A stretch of 64,000 bases of DNA, from contig NZ_JOIR01000040.1 in assembly GCF_000720115.1 (NCBI RefSeq), positions 6,748 to 70,747 of the forward strand, read 5' to 3'. A model generated the notes under the pieces. That model did not search any database, was not told the origin of the DNA, and saw nothing but the letters and a program-made list of their open reading frames with translations. Position numbers and translations under genes: made by a program. The DNA is from Streptomyces sp. NRRL F-2580. GTDB taxonomy: Bacteria > Actinomycetota > Actinomycetes > Streptomycetales > Streptomycetaceae. Below are positions 40,014-49,122 of this stretch, in pieces; the first letter of the stretch is position 1; every line of letters starts with the position of its first letter.

Positions 40014-40753
40014 TGGGTCGTCAGCCGCCCGTCGTCGCCGATCAAGTGGAAGGCGACGGCGGGTGGTTCGTCGAGGTGCACGTGCTCGGAGGCGGCCGAG
40101 GGGTGCTCCCACGGGAGCCGCAGGGTGGAGACCACGCCCGGCGCCACCAGCACGGGCCGCCCCGCGAAGGTGGTGGCGGCCGCGGTGTGCGCGTGCCCGC
40201 ACAGGAACGCGGTGAGGTGCGGGTGCCGTTCGGCCAGGACGGCGAGCCGCTCCTCCCCGAACTGGCGGATCTCATCGACGTACGGGGTGTGCAGCGGGAC
40301 GGGCGGGTGGTGGAAGGCGACGAGGACCGGGGTCTCCCGCGGAGTGTCGGTCAGTACGCCGTTCAGCCAGGCCAAGGTGGACTCCTCCAGGAGACCGTGG
40401 TCGGCGCCGGGAACGGAGGAGTCGCACACGGCGAGCACGAAGCCGGGGCCGCGCAGCACCTGGTCGACCGGCGCCGAGGACGACGGGGCCGGCTCACCCA
40501 ACAGGCCCTGCCGGAAGGCGGTCCGGTCGTCGTGGTTGCCGGGGCAGACCACCAGCGGGTGCCGCGAGCGCAGCAGCTTGGCGGCCTCCTCGTACTCGGC
40601 CGGGGCGGCGTGGTCGGCTATGTCCCCGCTCACCAGCACCGCGTCCAAGTCGTACGGCAGACCGTCGAGGTAGTCCATGACGGCGCGGGTGCGGTCGGCC
40701 GCCCGCGGGCCGCCGTCGAGATGGATGTCGCTGAGGTGGGCGATCACGATCAC
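39986..40753 (-). CDS. metallophosphoesterase (CpdA/GpdQ-like)
   Basis: A 255-residue calcineurin-like phosphoesterase. The di-metal motifs appear in order: HLSDIH, VSGDIAD, CPGNHDDR, VAFHHPP and CGHAHTAA. This is the class-III cyclic-nucleotide phosphodiesterase / GpdQ pattern; cAMP or glycerophosphodiesters are possible substrates. I chose the GTG at 40753 because AAGGAG stands 9 bases upstream and the domain starts at once. Its 3' end overlaps DUF2087 by 28 bp on the opposite strand. Confidence 0.9.
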   Translation of the reverse strand: MIVIAHLSDIHLDGGPRAADRTRAVMDYLDGLPYDLDAVLVSGDIADHAAPAEYEEAAKLLRSRHPLVVCPGNHDDRTAFRQGLLGEPAPSSSAPVDQVLRGPGFVLAVCDSSVPGADHGLLEESTLAWLNGVLTDTPRETPVLVAFHHPPVPLHTPYVDEIRQFGEERLAVLAERHPHLTAFLCGHAHTAAATTFAGRPVLVAPGVVSTLRLPWEHPSAASEHVHLDEPPAVAFHLIGDDGRLTTHYRVVADRR

Positions 40754-40825
40754 GAGCGGTGTCTCCTTCGTCTCTGGTCGAGAGATGCGTTCGACACCCA
40801 TTCAACAGGGGGCCCACGGCGGTGC

Positions 40826-42312
40826 TCAGGCGTTCCTCCGCGGACGCGTGCGGTGCGCCAGCACCCGGCCGCCCGCCGTGAGGACGATCGCAACCGCGGC
40901 GAGGGAGGCCACCGTGGATCCGGTGGAGGCGAGCGCACCGCCGATGGGGGCTGCGCCCGTACCGCCCACCGAGGCGCCCGAGGCGCCCGCGCCGCCTGAG
41001 CCACTGGCCGAGCCGCCGGCGCTGTCGGCCGCGCCTCCGCCCGAGCCGCCGCCCGAGCCGCCTGCCGTGCCCCCCGCCGCGCTCCCGGACGTGCCTGAGC
41101 CGTCGCCCGTCCCTCCAGTGGACGGGCCGCCACCGGTCGTGGTGTCCGCGGCCGTGACGGTGAGCGTGGCCGCCTCGGTGCGGGCGGCTCCGGCGTCGAT
41201 CGTGAACTCCTCTGGTACCGGCTGCCGTTGCGGGAGGCCGCCGCCGTGAAGGTGTGGGTCGGCGAGGTCGCGCCGGGCACGGCCCGCCAGGTTCCGGCCC
41301 GCGTCCGTACTGACCTGCCAGGCGACGGTGGGCCGCGGGGCCCCCTCGGCCTGCGCGGTCAGCGAGACCTCCGCGCCGCGGTGACGGACCGGTCCGCCGG
41401 ACTGCGGGTGACCTTCGGGGAGGTGGACCGTTCCAGCCGGGTGACCTTCGCCCCGGCCGGGTCCGATACGAAGACGACCGCGCCGCCGGGCTCGACGGCC
41501 ATGGCCGCGCTGGCCAACTGCCTGTGGTTTCCGGGCAGTACGACGGAAGGTGTCCAGCCCGACCCACACCGCGCCGGTCTCGGGGTCCACCCGTGAACCC
41601 GCCGAATCCCTTTCCCGCCGGGAGGTCGACGGTCTAACCGACCTGGAAGGTGGCCGTGTCGACGCGGTACATGCGGCGGTTGCCGATGTCGGTGAACCAG
41701 ACCGCGCCGCGAGCGCCGCGTCGACCGCGAACTCCTCGCCTCCCGCCAGCGTCACCGAACGCTTCACGGTCGCGCTGGCTATGCGACCTCCGAGCGTACG
41801 GAGCCCTGCGCGACCAGCACCTTCGAGGGGGTGAGCCCGGGGGCGGCGTCGGACGGCCGCCCCCGGCAGCCACGCGCCCGCGGCCGCGGCGTCGCCGTCC
41901 TTGGCGGTTCCGATGCCGCGGCGGATAGACGAAGACCGCGCCGTCGCCGGGCAGCGGGGCGATGAGCCGGTGCACGGCCCGCCGGCCGAGCGTGCCGGTG
42001 GGACCAGGGGCCTGGCCGACGCTGCTGCGCGGTCTGCCGTCGGCGGGGCCCGGGACGTGCAGGCCGCCCTCGTTGACCTCGGCGGTCTCGGGCAGGTCGT
42101 CCGAACCGACGTACAGCTTCTTCAAGTCGGGGTGCAGCAGCAGGTCGCGCGGCTTGCCGCCCGTGGTGAACAGCGCCACCGGCCGGTACGCGACGGCGCC
42201 CTGCGGTACGTCGGCCCCCTCACCCCCCGGCGGCCGAGGCGAGCACGAGCGCGAGCACAGCGGAGGCGGTGCCCGTGCGGCGGCCGGGGGTGAGGGGGTG
42301 TCGGGGTGCCAT
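40826..42312 (-). pseudogene. cell-wall-anchored surface protein, multiply frameshifted
   Basis: The intended start is probably ATG 42312 with a signal-like MAPRHPLTPGRR and a hydrophobic stretch. Fragments in different frames then give VALFTTGGKPRDLLLHPDLK, KKLYVGSDDL (YncE-like beta-propeller strands), VDPETGAVWVGLD, an Ig-like segment (PTVAWQVSTDAG; EFTIDAGAARTEAATLTVTA), a Gly/Ser-rich linker and a sortase-type end: LASTG, a hydrophobic helix (SLAAVAIVLTAGG) and RTRPRR. At least five frame changes are needed. It is clearly a former wall-anchored protein and not functional as given. Confidence 0.7.
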
Positions 42313-42362
42313 GACTTCCTCGTCGACGGGTCGGTCGGGTGACCGGCCGCAAGCAAGTTCCG

Positions 42363-42850
42363 CTAGAGACCGCCCATTTGAAGGTCACCGGGCCGTGGAC
42401 GTCGTACGTGCGGTTGGCGGAGTTGGAGTGGTTGGCGCGCGTGATGATGGCGCACTGGACCGTCTCGCCGGAGATCTGACCGCCGCCCAGGTCGGCCTTG
42501 ACGTGGATGGTGACGCTGAAGGTGCCGCCCGGACCGTACGGGGAGGTGTTGGTCAGGGCCCCGCCGAAGGTGTCGGTGGTGCCGGACTGGTCGGAGCCGC
42601 CCAGACAGGGGGTGGGGTTGTTCGCACCATGCGCCGTTGACCGCGCAGTGGCCGACGTATGTGCCCTTGGCGGTGTTGAAGCCACTGCCGGTGACCGCCA
42701 CGTTCTGACGGGCCGGGAGGCCGTGACGCCGAGGTTGAAGGTGGCCGCGCCGTCGGTGACCGTACGCGTCGAGGTGGCGGCCGAGGCGGAGCCGGCCGGG
42801 CGCCGTCGGCGCGCGGATGTCGAGTGCACCTCCGGGGTGGTACGCCGACC
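42363..42850 (-). pseudogene. surface/secreted beta-sandwich protein fragment
   Basis: Minus-strand fragments read TVTDGAATFNLGVTASRP, NVAVTGSGFNTAKGTYVGHC, GTTDTFGGALTNTSPYGPGG, TFSVTIHVKAD and CAIITRANHSNSANRTYDVH, spread over two frames. The pattern (VTGSGF..., a cysteine pair, TRANHSNSANRT) recurs in Streptomyces wall-anchored and neocarzinostatin-like or HtaA-associated domains. No intact start or signal peptide. It stands upstream of and in line with the broken surface-protein gene, so both belonged to one surface locus. Confidence 0.55.
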
Positions 42851-42970
42851 ACGCCTCCCTCCGGTTCCGGACCGGGTCAGTACCTGTTCCTGATCCGCGC
42901 ATGACGGATGTGCCCGCGTGTAGCTTGGGGCCAGGGTCTGTCCAGCGGATCATGTGACTAGGCTGCGACG

Positions 42971-43780
42971 ATGGAACACTTAACCGACGTGCCCGAGAGT
43001 TTCGACCAGCCGGCAGACCTGGCCCAGGCGAATGACTATGACAGCTTCGCCGAGGCGTACTCGTCGGAGAACGAGAACAGCCTGGTGAACGCGTACTACG
43101 AGCGGCCCGCGATGTTGGCCCTCGCTGGCGACGTGGCTGGTCGTCAGATCTTGGACGCCGGTTGCGGCTCGGGCCCTCTGACCGCTGCATTACGCGATCG
43201 CGGTGCAGTCGTCAGCGGCATCGACGCCAGCGCGGAGATGGTGGCGTTGGCCAGGCGGCGGCTCGGTGACGACGCGGACCTGCACGTGGTCGACCTGAGG
43301 GACCGCCTGCCGTTCGCCGACGGTGCGTTCGACGATGTGGTCGCGTCGCTGGTGCTGCACTACCTGGAGGACTGGGGGCCGACGCTGGCCGAGTTGCGGC
43401 GAGTGTTGAAGCCTGGCGGCCGGCTGATCGCGTCGGTGGATCACCCTTTCGTGGCCTACACGATCCAGGATCCTCGGCCCGACTATTTTGCGACCACCAG
43501 CTATGCCTTCGACTGGACGTTCGGCGGGCAGTCCATCCCGATGAGATTCTGGCGCAGGTCATTACAGGCGATGACCGATGCCTTCACCACCGCCGGCTTC
43601 CGCCTTTCCGTCATCAGCGAGCCGCAGCCCGACCCGGCCGCCCGTGAACTGTTCCCCGACGACTTCCATAACCTTTCGACCAAAACCTGCTTCCTGTTCT
43701 TCGTCGTCGAGGTACCGCCGTCGGCTACCGGCTCGGATGAGATGCTGACGGGCCGTTCAGGTCCATGCGGGGATGCATGA
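42971..43780 (+). CDS. class I SAM-dependent methyltransferase
   Basis: A 269-residue Methyltransf_11-type enzyme. The SAM-binding motif is LDAGCGSGPLTAAL, followed by the acidic residue of VSGIDASAEM, VVDLRDRLPFADGAFDDVVA and VLKPGGRLIASVDHP. It resembles small-molecule methyltransferases more than rRNA or protein ones; the substrate cannot be deduced. No obvious ribosome site precedes the ATG. It is flanked by pseudogenes on both sides, so it is either an isolated survivor or a late arrival. Confidence 0.85.
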   Translation: MEHLTDVPESFDQPADLAQANDYDSFAEAYSSENENSLVNAYYERPAMLALAGDVAGRQILDAGCGSGPLTAALRDRGAVVSGIDASAEMVALARRRLGDDADLHVVDLRDRLPFADGAFDDVVASLVLHYLEDWGPTLAELRRVLKPGGRLIASVDHPFVAYTIQDPRPDYFATTSYAFDWTFGGQSIPMRFWRRSLQAMTDAFTTAGFRLSVISEPQPDPAARELFPDDFHNLSTKTCFLFFVVEVPPSATGSDEMLTGRSGPCGDA

Positions 43781-43822
43781 GTCGGAAGGTGGGGCTGGCG
43801 GTCGCGGCGGTGACTGTGGTCA

Positions 43823-44300
43823 GTCCCGCTGGGCTTGGCGGGAGGCGGGCTGGCCGTTCCGGCGGGAGGTGCGGCGGGTGATTCGCCTGGTCATCAGCGT
43901 AATCGCGGCCCAGGTGATGAGCGACTCGGAGTGCTGGATCAGCCGTTCGTAGACCCGGGCGTGCCTACGGGCGTGCATGACCAGGCGATCGACCGTTCGA
44001 CAACCCAGCGGCGGGGCAGGACAACGAATCCCTTTGCGTCTTTCGGCCGGCTCACCGTCTTGACCGTGAGGTTCAGGTACTTCTTCGCCCAGGTCACGAG
44101 CTGTCCGGCGTAGGCGGAATCGGCCCAGACGATTGTGATCTCCGGGTGCATCAGCCGCAGCCTGAACAGGACTTATTTCGCCGCGTCGCGGTCGGTGATG
44201 TCGGCCGGGTTGACCATCACGAACAGCGGCAGGCCCTCGGTGTACGCCCCGTTCAACTCCGCCATCACCCGGCGCCGTAACCGACGATGCCGCCGCCATG
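43823..44300 (-). pseudogene. IS5-family transposase, 3' remnant
   Basis: The minus strand encodes the C-terminal half of an IS5 DDE transposase in pieces: GLPLFVMVNPADITDRDAAK, a TAA at 44173-44175 in place of a glutamate codon, then MHPEITIVWADSAYAGQLVT, VKTVSRPKDAKGFVVLPRRW (PRRWVVERS motif), and after a frameshift VMHARRHARVYERLIQHSES. The 5' half is missing. No terminal repeats recognised. Confidence 0.8.
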
Positions 44301-44534
44301 ACCTGGCACGACACGCCGTCGAGCAGAACACCCCGCGTCCGGCCGCGCGGCCGGCCTCAACCGGTCACCGCAGCCCCCACACACCCGCACTCCGGGCCGC
44401 CCGGAACCCTCGGACACCACTACAGGCTACGGCCCCGAACACCTCGAAATCAGGGATATAGATCAGGCACTCAGGCGGACCGGGTCGAGCGGCCTCGTGA
44501 TGCGCACGGCCCCCTGCGTGGGAACACTGGGGCC
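44301..44534. other. intergenic region, no gene seen
   Basis: About 230 bp between the IS5 remnant and the DUF5988 gene. Composition is mixed and no clear feature stands out. Confidence 0.4.
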
Positions 44535-44735
44535 ATGACGAACAAGGCAGCCTTGGAGGGCGGCCCGGACGATCTCCCGGTCCGGATCGTCCCGATCGCC
44601 TCGCCCGGAGAAGACCTGAAGGTCCCGCACCGCGGCGGATACGAGCACTTCAAGCCCACCTCACGGCAGCAGGACGGCCCGCAGGAGCGGCTCACCGTCT
44701 ACGAGTGGTGGGAACGCACCGAGATCGCCGAATGA
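44535..44735 (+). CDS. DUF5988 family small protein
   Basis: A 66-residue protein, MTNKAALEGGPDDLPVRIVP with GGYEHFKPTSRQ and a strongly conserved-looking end YEWWERTEIAE. This is the DUF5988 pattern of small Streptomyces proteins, often near biosynthetic or regulatory genes. The function is unknown. It is soluble, with no cysteines or membrane segment. A hairpin separates it from the convergent flavoprotein gene. Confidence 0.8.
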   Translation: MTNKAALEGGPDDLPVRIVPIASPGEDLKVPHRGGYEHFKPTSRQQDGPQERLTVYEWWERTEIAE

Positions 44736-44748
44736 ACGCCGGATGACC

Positions 44749-44776
44749 GGCCGAGGGGCGCGCCGCGCCCCCGGCC
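44749..44776. terminator. hairpin between convergent DUF5988 and flavoprotein genes
   Basis: An imperfect stem of about 11 bp (GGCCGAGGGGCG with CGCCCCCGGCC) and a 5-base loop in a 41-bp convergent gap. Confidence 0.55.
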
Positions 44777-46204
44777 TCACCCCCGGTAGGTCTCCAGCAG
44801 CCGCAGCCAGATCTCGCTGATGGTCGGGAAGGCCGGAACCGCGTGCCACAGCCGCTCGATCGGCACCTCCCCCGCGACCGCGATGGTGGCCGCGTGGACC
44901 AGCTCGGCCGCGCCCGGGCCGACGAAGGTGGCACCGAGGAGGACCTCGCGGTCGAGGTCGACGACCATCCGGGCGCGGCCGCGGTAGCCGTCGGCGTACA
45001 GCCCGGCGCCGGAGACCTTGGACAGGTCGTAGTCGACGGCGCGCGCCCGGTGGCCGGCCCGTTCGGCCTCGGCCAGGGTCAGGCCGACCGCGGCAGCCTC
45101 CGGGTCGGTGAAGACGGCCTGCGGGAGGGCGCGGGTGTCGGCGGTGGCCGTGTGCGCGCCCCAGGGGCCGGTGTCCAGCGGGGCGCCGGCCGCGCGGGCG
45201 GCGATCGCGGCGCCCGCGATCCGCGCTTGGTACTTGCCCTGGTGGGTGAGGAGCGCCCGGTGGTTGACGTCCCCGACGGCGTACAGCCAGTCGTGGCCGG
45301 GCACCCGGCAGCTGTCGTCCACGTCGATCCACGTCCCGACGGGCAGGCCCACGGTCTCCAGCCCGATGTCGTCGGTCCGCGGCGCCCGGCCCGTCGCCAT
45401 CAGCAGTTCGTCGCCCTCCAGGCTCTCGCCGCCCTCCAGCACCACCCGGACGGGCCCGGTCGAGCCGTCCCGTACGACCGCCTCGACGACCACGTCCGTA
45501 CGGATCACCGCCCCGGCCTCGCGCAGCGCGTCCGCGACCAGCTCCCCCGCGAAGTCCTCCATGCGCGGCAGCAGCCCGGAGCCGCGCACCAGCATGGTGA
45601 CCTGCGCTCCGAGGCCCTGCCAGGCGGTGGCCATCTCGGCGGCCACCACCGAGCCGCCGACGATCAGCAGCCGGCCGGGGACCGCCTGCGCCGAGGTCGC
45701 CTCGCGGCTGGTCCACGGGCGGGCGCCGGCGATGCCGGGCAGGTCCGGGACGACGGCCCGGGTGCCGGTGGCGACGACCACGGCGTGCCGGGCCGACAGC
45801 ACGTGGTGCTCGCCCTCGGGGCTGGTGACGGCGACCTTGCGGACCCCGTAGAGGCGGCCGTGGCCCCGGTAGACGTGGGCGCCGATGGAGTCGAGCCAGT
45901 CGATCTGGCCCTGGTCCTTCCAGTCACCGGTCCAGTAGTCGCGGTGCGCGAGCACCGCCGCCGTGTCCAGAGGGCCCTCGGCGGCCGCCGCCAGCCCCGG
46001 CACCCGGCGCGCGTCGGCGCGGGCCAGGACCGGGCGCAGCAGCGCCTTGCTGGGCACGCAGGCCCAGTACGAGCACTCGCCGCCGACCAGTTCGCTCTCG
46101 ACGAGAGCCGTGCTAAGCCCGGCGGCGCAGGTCCGGTCGACGATGTTCTCGCCGGCCGGTCCCCCGCCGAGCACCACGACGTCGTACTCCACGGCTTCCG
46201 ACAT
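44777..46204 (-). CDS. FAD-dependent pyridine nucleotide-disulfide oxidoreductase
   Basis: A 475-residue class-I flavoprotein disulfide reductase. The FAD motif is VVVLGGGPAGEN. The redox pair is GGECSYWACVPSKALLRP, with Cys-x4-Cys spacing as in lipoamide dehydrogenase and mercuric reductase but with an unusual SYWA insert. An NAD(P) motif (LIVGGSVVAAEMATAW), the second FAD motif (YAVGDVNHRALLTHQG) and the dimerisation domain follow. The C-terminus lacks the HxxxxE pair in its classical form (HAVPAFPTISE is present, with the His and Glu close to standard spacing). The substrate is unknown. The ATG at 46204 follows GGAAGG. Confidence 0.88.
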   Translation of the reverse strand: MSEAVEYDVVVLGGGPAGENIVDRTCAAGLSTALVESELVGGECSYWACVPSKALLRPVLARADARRVPGLAAAAEGPLDTAAVLAHRDYWTGDWKDQGQIDWLDSIGAHVYRGHGRLYGVRKVAVTSPEGEHHVLSARHAVVVATGTRAVVPDLPGIAGARPWTSREATSAQAVPGRLLIVGGSVVAAEMATAWQGLGAQVTMLVRGSGLLPRMEDFAGELVADALREAGAVIRTDVVVEAVVRDGSTGPVRVVLEGGESLEGDELLMATGRAPRTDDIGLETVGLPVGTWIDVDDSCRVPGHDWLYAVGDVNHRALLTHQGKYQARIAGAAIAARAAGAPLDTGPWGAHTATADTRALPQAVFTDPEAAAVGLTLAEAERAGHRARAVDYDLSKVSGAGLYADGYRGRARMVVDLDREVLLGATFVGPGAAELVHAATIAVAGEVPIERLWHAVPAFPTISEIWLRLLETYRG

Positions 46205-46389
46205 AGACACCTTCCAAGGGTTCCAGAGGGTCCGCCAGGACCCACAGGAATCCCGGTCAGGGGCTCATAGCCCGCCACTGTACGTGTGCTCCGCGGGACA
46301 TGCCCGAGATGCCGCGCAGCCACGGCGTGGTGCGGCAACGGCCCGTCGAGACCCGGTTCGAGGACCCCGCGGCGGCTCGGGCGGCGGCG

Positions 46390-46560
46390 TCAGGCCTGCG
46401 CGGTGGGCCGGACGACGATCTCGCTGACGTCGACGCCGTCGGGCGGCTCGATCGCGTAGCCGATGGCGGACGCGACGGCGGAGGGCGGCATGGCGATCTC
46501 GTCGCGCTGCCGGGTCATCGCGGCCGCGACCTCGGGACTGGCCCCCTTGCCCACGCCCTC
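46390..46560 (-). pseudogene. 3' end of a short-chain dehydrogenase gene
   Basis: The minus strand reads VAAAMTRQRDEIAMPPSAVA, SAIGYAIEPPDGVDV and SEIVVRPTAQ before a stop at 46390. This is the C-terminus of an SDR very like the one at 38.4-39.1 kb. The 5' four-fifths of the gene is absent. Confidence 0.7.
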
Positions 46561-46589
46561 GGTATGGGTGAATCCGGGCTCACCGCTGT

Positions 46590-46851
46590 GCGCGTGTTCA
46601 CGACGCAGGGGCTGGACGCGCAGATGGAGCGCATCGCCAAGGAGGCGGGCGCGGGCCGTGCGATGCTGCGCGCCATCGCCTCACTCATGGACGCGTGCGT
46701 GGCCGCCGGGGCGATCCGTGCCGACATCAGGCCCACCGACGTCGCCGCCGTCCTCGAGGGCATCGCCCCCACCTCGGCGGGCGCCGAACACCGACAGCAG
46801 GCCGAGCACCTGCTCGACCTGACCCTGGACGGACCCACGGTCCGCCGGTGA
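46590..46851 (+). pseudogene. 3' end of a TetR-family regulator gene
   Basis: The plus strand reads MERIAKEAGAGRAMLRAIAS, LMDACVAAGAIRADIRPTDV and AAVLEGIAPTS, the C-terminal domain of SbtR-like TetR regulators, and stops at 46851. The DNA-binding N-terminus is absent. It abuts the SDR tail head to head, as if one deletion removed both 5' ends of a divergent pair. Confidence 0.65.
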
Positions 46852-46894
46852 GGACACCCCGCCCGAGCGCGCCGCCGCAAGGCCTCACCCGCAC

Positions 46895-46929
46895 CACCGG
46901 GGTCGGAGGCGATGCCTCCGACCCCGGTG
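46895..46929. terminator. strong bidirectional terminator
   Basis: A perfect 16-bp stem, CACCGGGGTCGGAGGC with GCCTCCGACCCCGGTG, loop GAT, between the TetR tail and the thioredoxin gene. The strongest hairpin in the window. Confidence 0.85.
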
Positions 46930-47006
46930 TGCGACGTGTGGGATGTGCGGGCCGTCCGCCGTCCGCCGCCCGGCGGCGCCGCGGACAGCTCCTGCTCCCC
47001 CGGGCC

Positions 47007-47414
47007 TCAGGCCTCCGACGTGCCGGGGCCCTCGGTGCCGGGGGCCTGCGCGCTGCCCTGCTCCGCGGCGATCTTGGCGCGCACCTCGTCCATGTCCAGC
47101 GCTCGGGCCTGCCCGATGAGGTCGGTCAGCGCCGCCTCCGGCAGGGCGCCGGGCTGGGCGAAGATGGCCACCTGGTCCCTGACGATCATCAGGGTCGGGA
47201 TCGAGGTGATCTGGAAGGCACCCGCCAGCTCCTGCTGCGCCTCGGTGTCCACCTTGGCGAAGAGCAGATCGGGATGGGCCTCCGAAGCCCGCTCGTAGAC
47301 CGGCGCGAACTGCAGGCACGGCCGGCACCAGCCCGCCCAGAAGTCGATCAGCACGAACGGGTTCTCGCTGACCGTCTGGTCGAAGTTTTCCTTGGTGAGC
47401 TCGACTGTAGCCAC
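47007..47414 (-). CDS. thioredoxin family protein
   Basis: A 135-residue thioredoxin-fold protein. The active site is WAGWCRPCLQFAP, with Cys-Arg-Pro-Cys instead of the usual Cys-Gly-Pro-Cys, which would change its redox potential. The cis-proline is in ITSIPTLMIV. The tail past residue 105 (LDMDEVRAKIAAEQGSAQAP) is longer than in E. coli TrxA. I chose the GTG at 47414 because AGGAGG stands 9 bases upstream. It is in the same direction as, and 83 bp from, the aldehyde dehydrogenase. Confidence 0.9.
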   Translation of the reverse strand: MATVELTKENFDQTVSENPFVLIDFWAGWCRPCLQFAPVYERASEAHPDLLFAKVDTEAQQELAGAFQITSIPTLMIVRDQVAIFAQPGALPEAALTDLIGQARALDMDEVRAKIAAEQGSAQAPGTEGPGTSEA

Positions 47415-47497
47415 GGTGTCCAGACCTCCTGATTGAGCCGACTGCTCCTTGAACGAACGATCCGCCCCGAGCATTCCGCCCCGCCCCCGGACAGGGT

Positions 47498-48937
47498 CTA
47501 GAAGGGGTGGGCGGCCGGGGTGCTGCGGGCCGTGGTCCAGCGCAGTTCCGTGAAGGCGTCCAGGTTCGCCTCGCCGCCGAAGCGGGCCCCGGTACCGGAG
47601 GCACCGACCCCACCGAACGGCGCGACGGCCTCGTCGTTGACCGTCTGGTCGTTGACGTGCGCGATCCCGGTGGGGATCCGTTCGGCCAGGTCGAGCCCGC
47701 GCGCCGCGTCCCGGGTCACGATCCCGAGGGAGAGGCCGTACGGGCCCGCCGACGCCAGGGCCACCGCCTCGTCCTCCGTCGCGAAGGAGCGTACGGGCGC
47801 CACCGGGCCGAAAACCTCCTCGGTGTAGGCGGGGGTGTCCTCGCCGACGCCCGCCAGTACGGTCGGCCGGTAGAAGAGGTCCCGGTGGGTACCGCCGGCG
47901 ACGAGTTTGGCCCCGGCCTCGGTGCTTGCCTCCACGAGGGCGTGTACGCGTTCCACCTGGGCGCGGTCGATCAGCGGCCCCAGGTGGACCTGCTCGCGGT
48001 ACGGGTCCCCCACGGCCAGTTCCTCGGCGCGCGCGGCGAGCCGCTCGACGTACTCGTCGTAGAGCGAGGCGTGTACGAGGTGGCGCCCGGCGGTCATGCA
48101 GATCTGGCCCTGGTGGAAGAAGGAGCCCCAGGTGGCCTGGGCGACGGCGGCCTCGACGTCGGCGTCGCGGAGCACGACCAGGGCCGAGTTGCCGCCCAAC
48201 TCCAGGTGCGCGCGCTTGAGGTGACGGCCCGCCAGCTCACCGACGGCGCGGCCGGCCGTCGTCGATCCGGTGAAGGACACCACCCGCACCCGCGGGTCGG
48301 CGACCACCGCGGCGCCCGTCTCGGCGCCCCCGGGCAGGACGTGCAGCAGCCCGGCCGGCAGCCCGGCGGCGGCGAACACGGCGGCGAGGGCGAGGCCACC
48401 GCAGACGGCGGTCCGCCGGTCCGGCTTGAGCAGCACCGCGTTGCCGAGCGCCAGGGCCGGCGCGACCGAGCGGATCGCCAGGATCAGCGGTGCGTTGAAC
48501 GGGGCCACCACCCCGACCACCCCGGCCGGGACCCGCCGGGTGAAGGACAGCCGCGGTGCCTCGCTCGGCAGCACCTGCCCGACCGGCCGCGAGGCCAGCG
48601 CGGCGGCCTCGTAGCACTCCTGCGCGGCGACGTGCAGCTCGAAGCCGGCCTTGCCGGGTATCGAGCCCGATTCGCGGACCAGCCACTCCCGCAGCTCGTC
48701 CGCGTGGGCGGCGAACAGGTCTCCGGCGCGGCGCAGCACGGCGGCCCGCTCCGGGTGGGTGGTGCGCGCCCAGTCCTGCTGCGCGGCGCGGGCCCGTACG
48801 GCGGCCTCCGCCACGTCGGCGGGCGCGGCGAGGTCGAGGGTGGCGAGGGTGCGGCCGGTGGCGGGTTCGACGACCGGGGCGGCGCCGCCGGTGAGGGTGG
48901 GTCCGTCCTGCCAGAGCGTCGGGTCGAGGAGCGGCAT
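47498..48937 (-). CDS. NAD(P)-dependent aldehyde dehydrogenase (benzaldehyde/vanillin type)
   Basis: A 479-residue ALDH. The catalytic cysteine is in FFHQGQICMTAG, the general-base glutamate in AHLELGGNSALV, the cofactor region in GVVGVVAPFNAP and VVSFTGSTTAGRAVGE, and the C-terminal motif in EEVFGPVAPV. The QGQICM signature is typical of benzaldehyde, vanillin and salicylaldehyde dehydrogenases. The ATG at 48937 has GGAGG 9 bases upstream. It is followed in the operon direction by thioredoxin and preceded by a thiolase; together with the thiolase it suggests breakdown of aromatic aldehydes (inference). Confidence 0.92.
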   Translation of the reverse strand: MPLLDPTLWQDGPTLTGGAAPVVEPATGRTLATLDLAAPADVAEAAVRARAAQQDWARTTHPERAAVLRRAGDLFAAHADELREWLVRESGSIPGKAGFELHVAAQECYEAAALASRPVGQVLPSEAPRLSFTRRVPAGVVGVVAPFNAPLILAIRSVAPALALGNAVLLKPDRRTAVCGGLALAAVFAAAGLPAGLLHVLPGGAETGAAVVADPRVRVVSFTGSTTAGRAVGELAGRHLKRAHLELGGNSALVVLRDADVEAAVAQATWGSFFHQGQICMTAGRHLVHASLYDEYVERLAARAEELAVGDPYREQVHLGPLIDRAQVERVHALVEASTEAGAKLVAGGTHRDLFYRPTVLAGVGEDTPAYTEEVFGPVAPVRSFATEDEAVALASAGPYGLSLGIVTRDAARGLDLAERIPTGIAHVNDQTVNDEAVAPFGGVGASGTGARFGGEANLDAFTELRWTTARSTPAAHPF

Positions 48938-49122
48938 GGCGCGGGGCCTCCGGGTGGGGATGGGCGGGGTGCCGGGCGAGGGGGGGCGGCAGCACGCGTC
49001 ATCGTGCCAGACGGGAGGCTCCACTTCTGTTCAGTTATTGGGCAGTTGACGGCGGGCGCTGACCGGAAATGGTCGACGCCCTGGTGGGGCGGGTGCCCCA
49101 CCAGAGCGGTGCCGGAGCGGGC

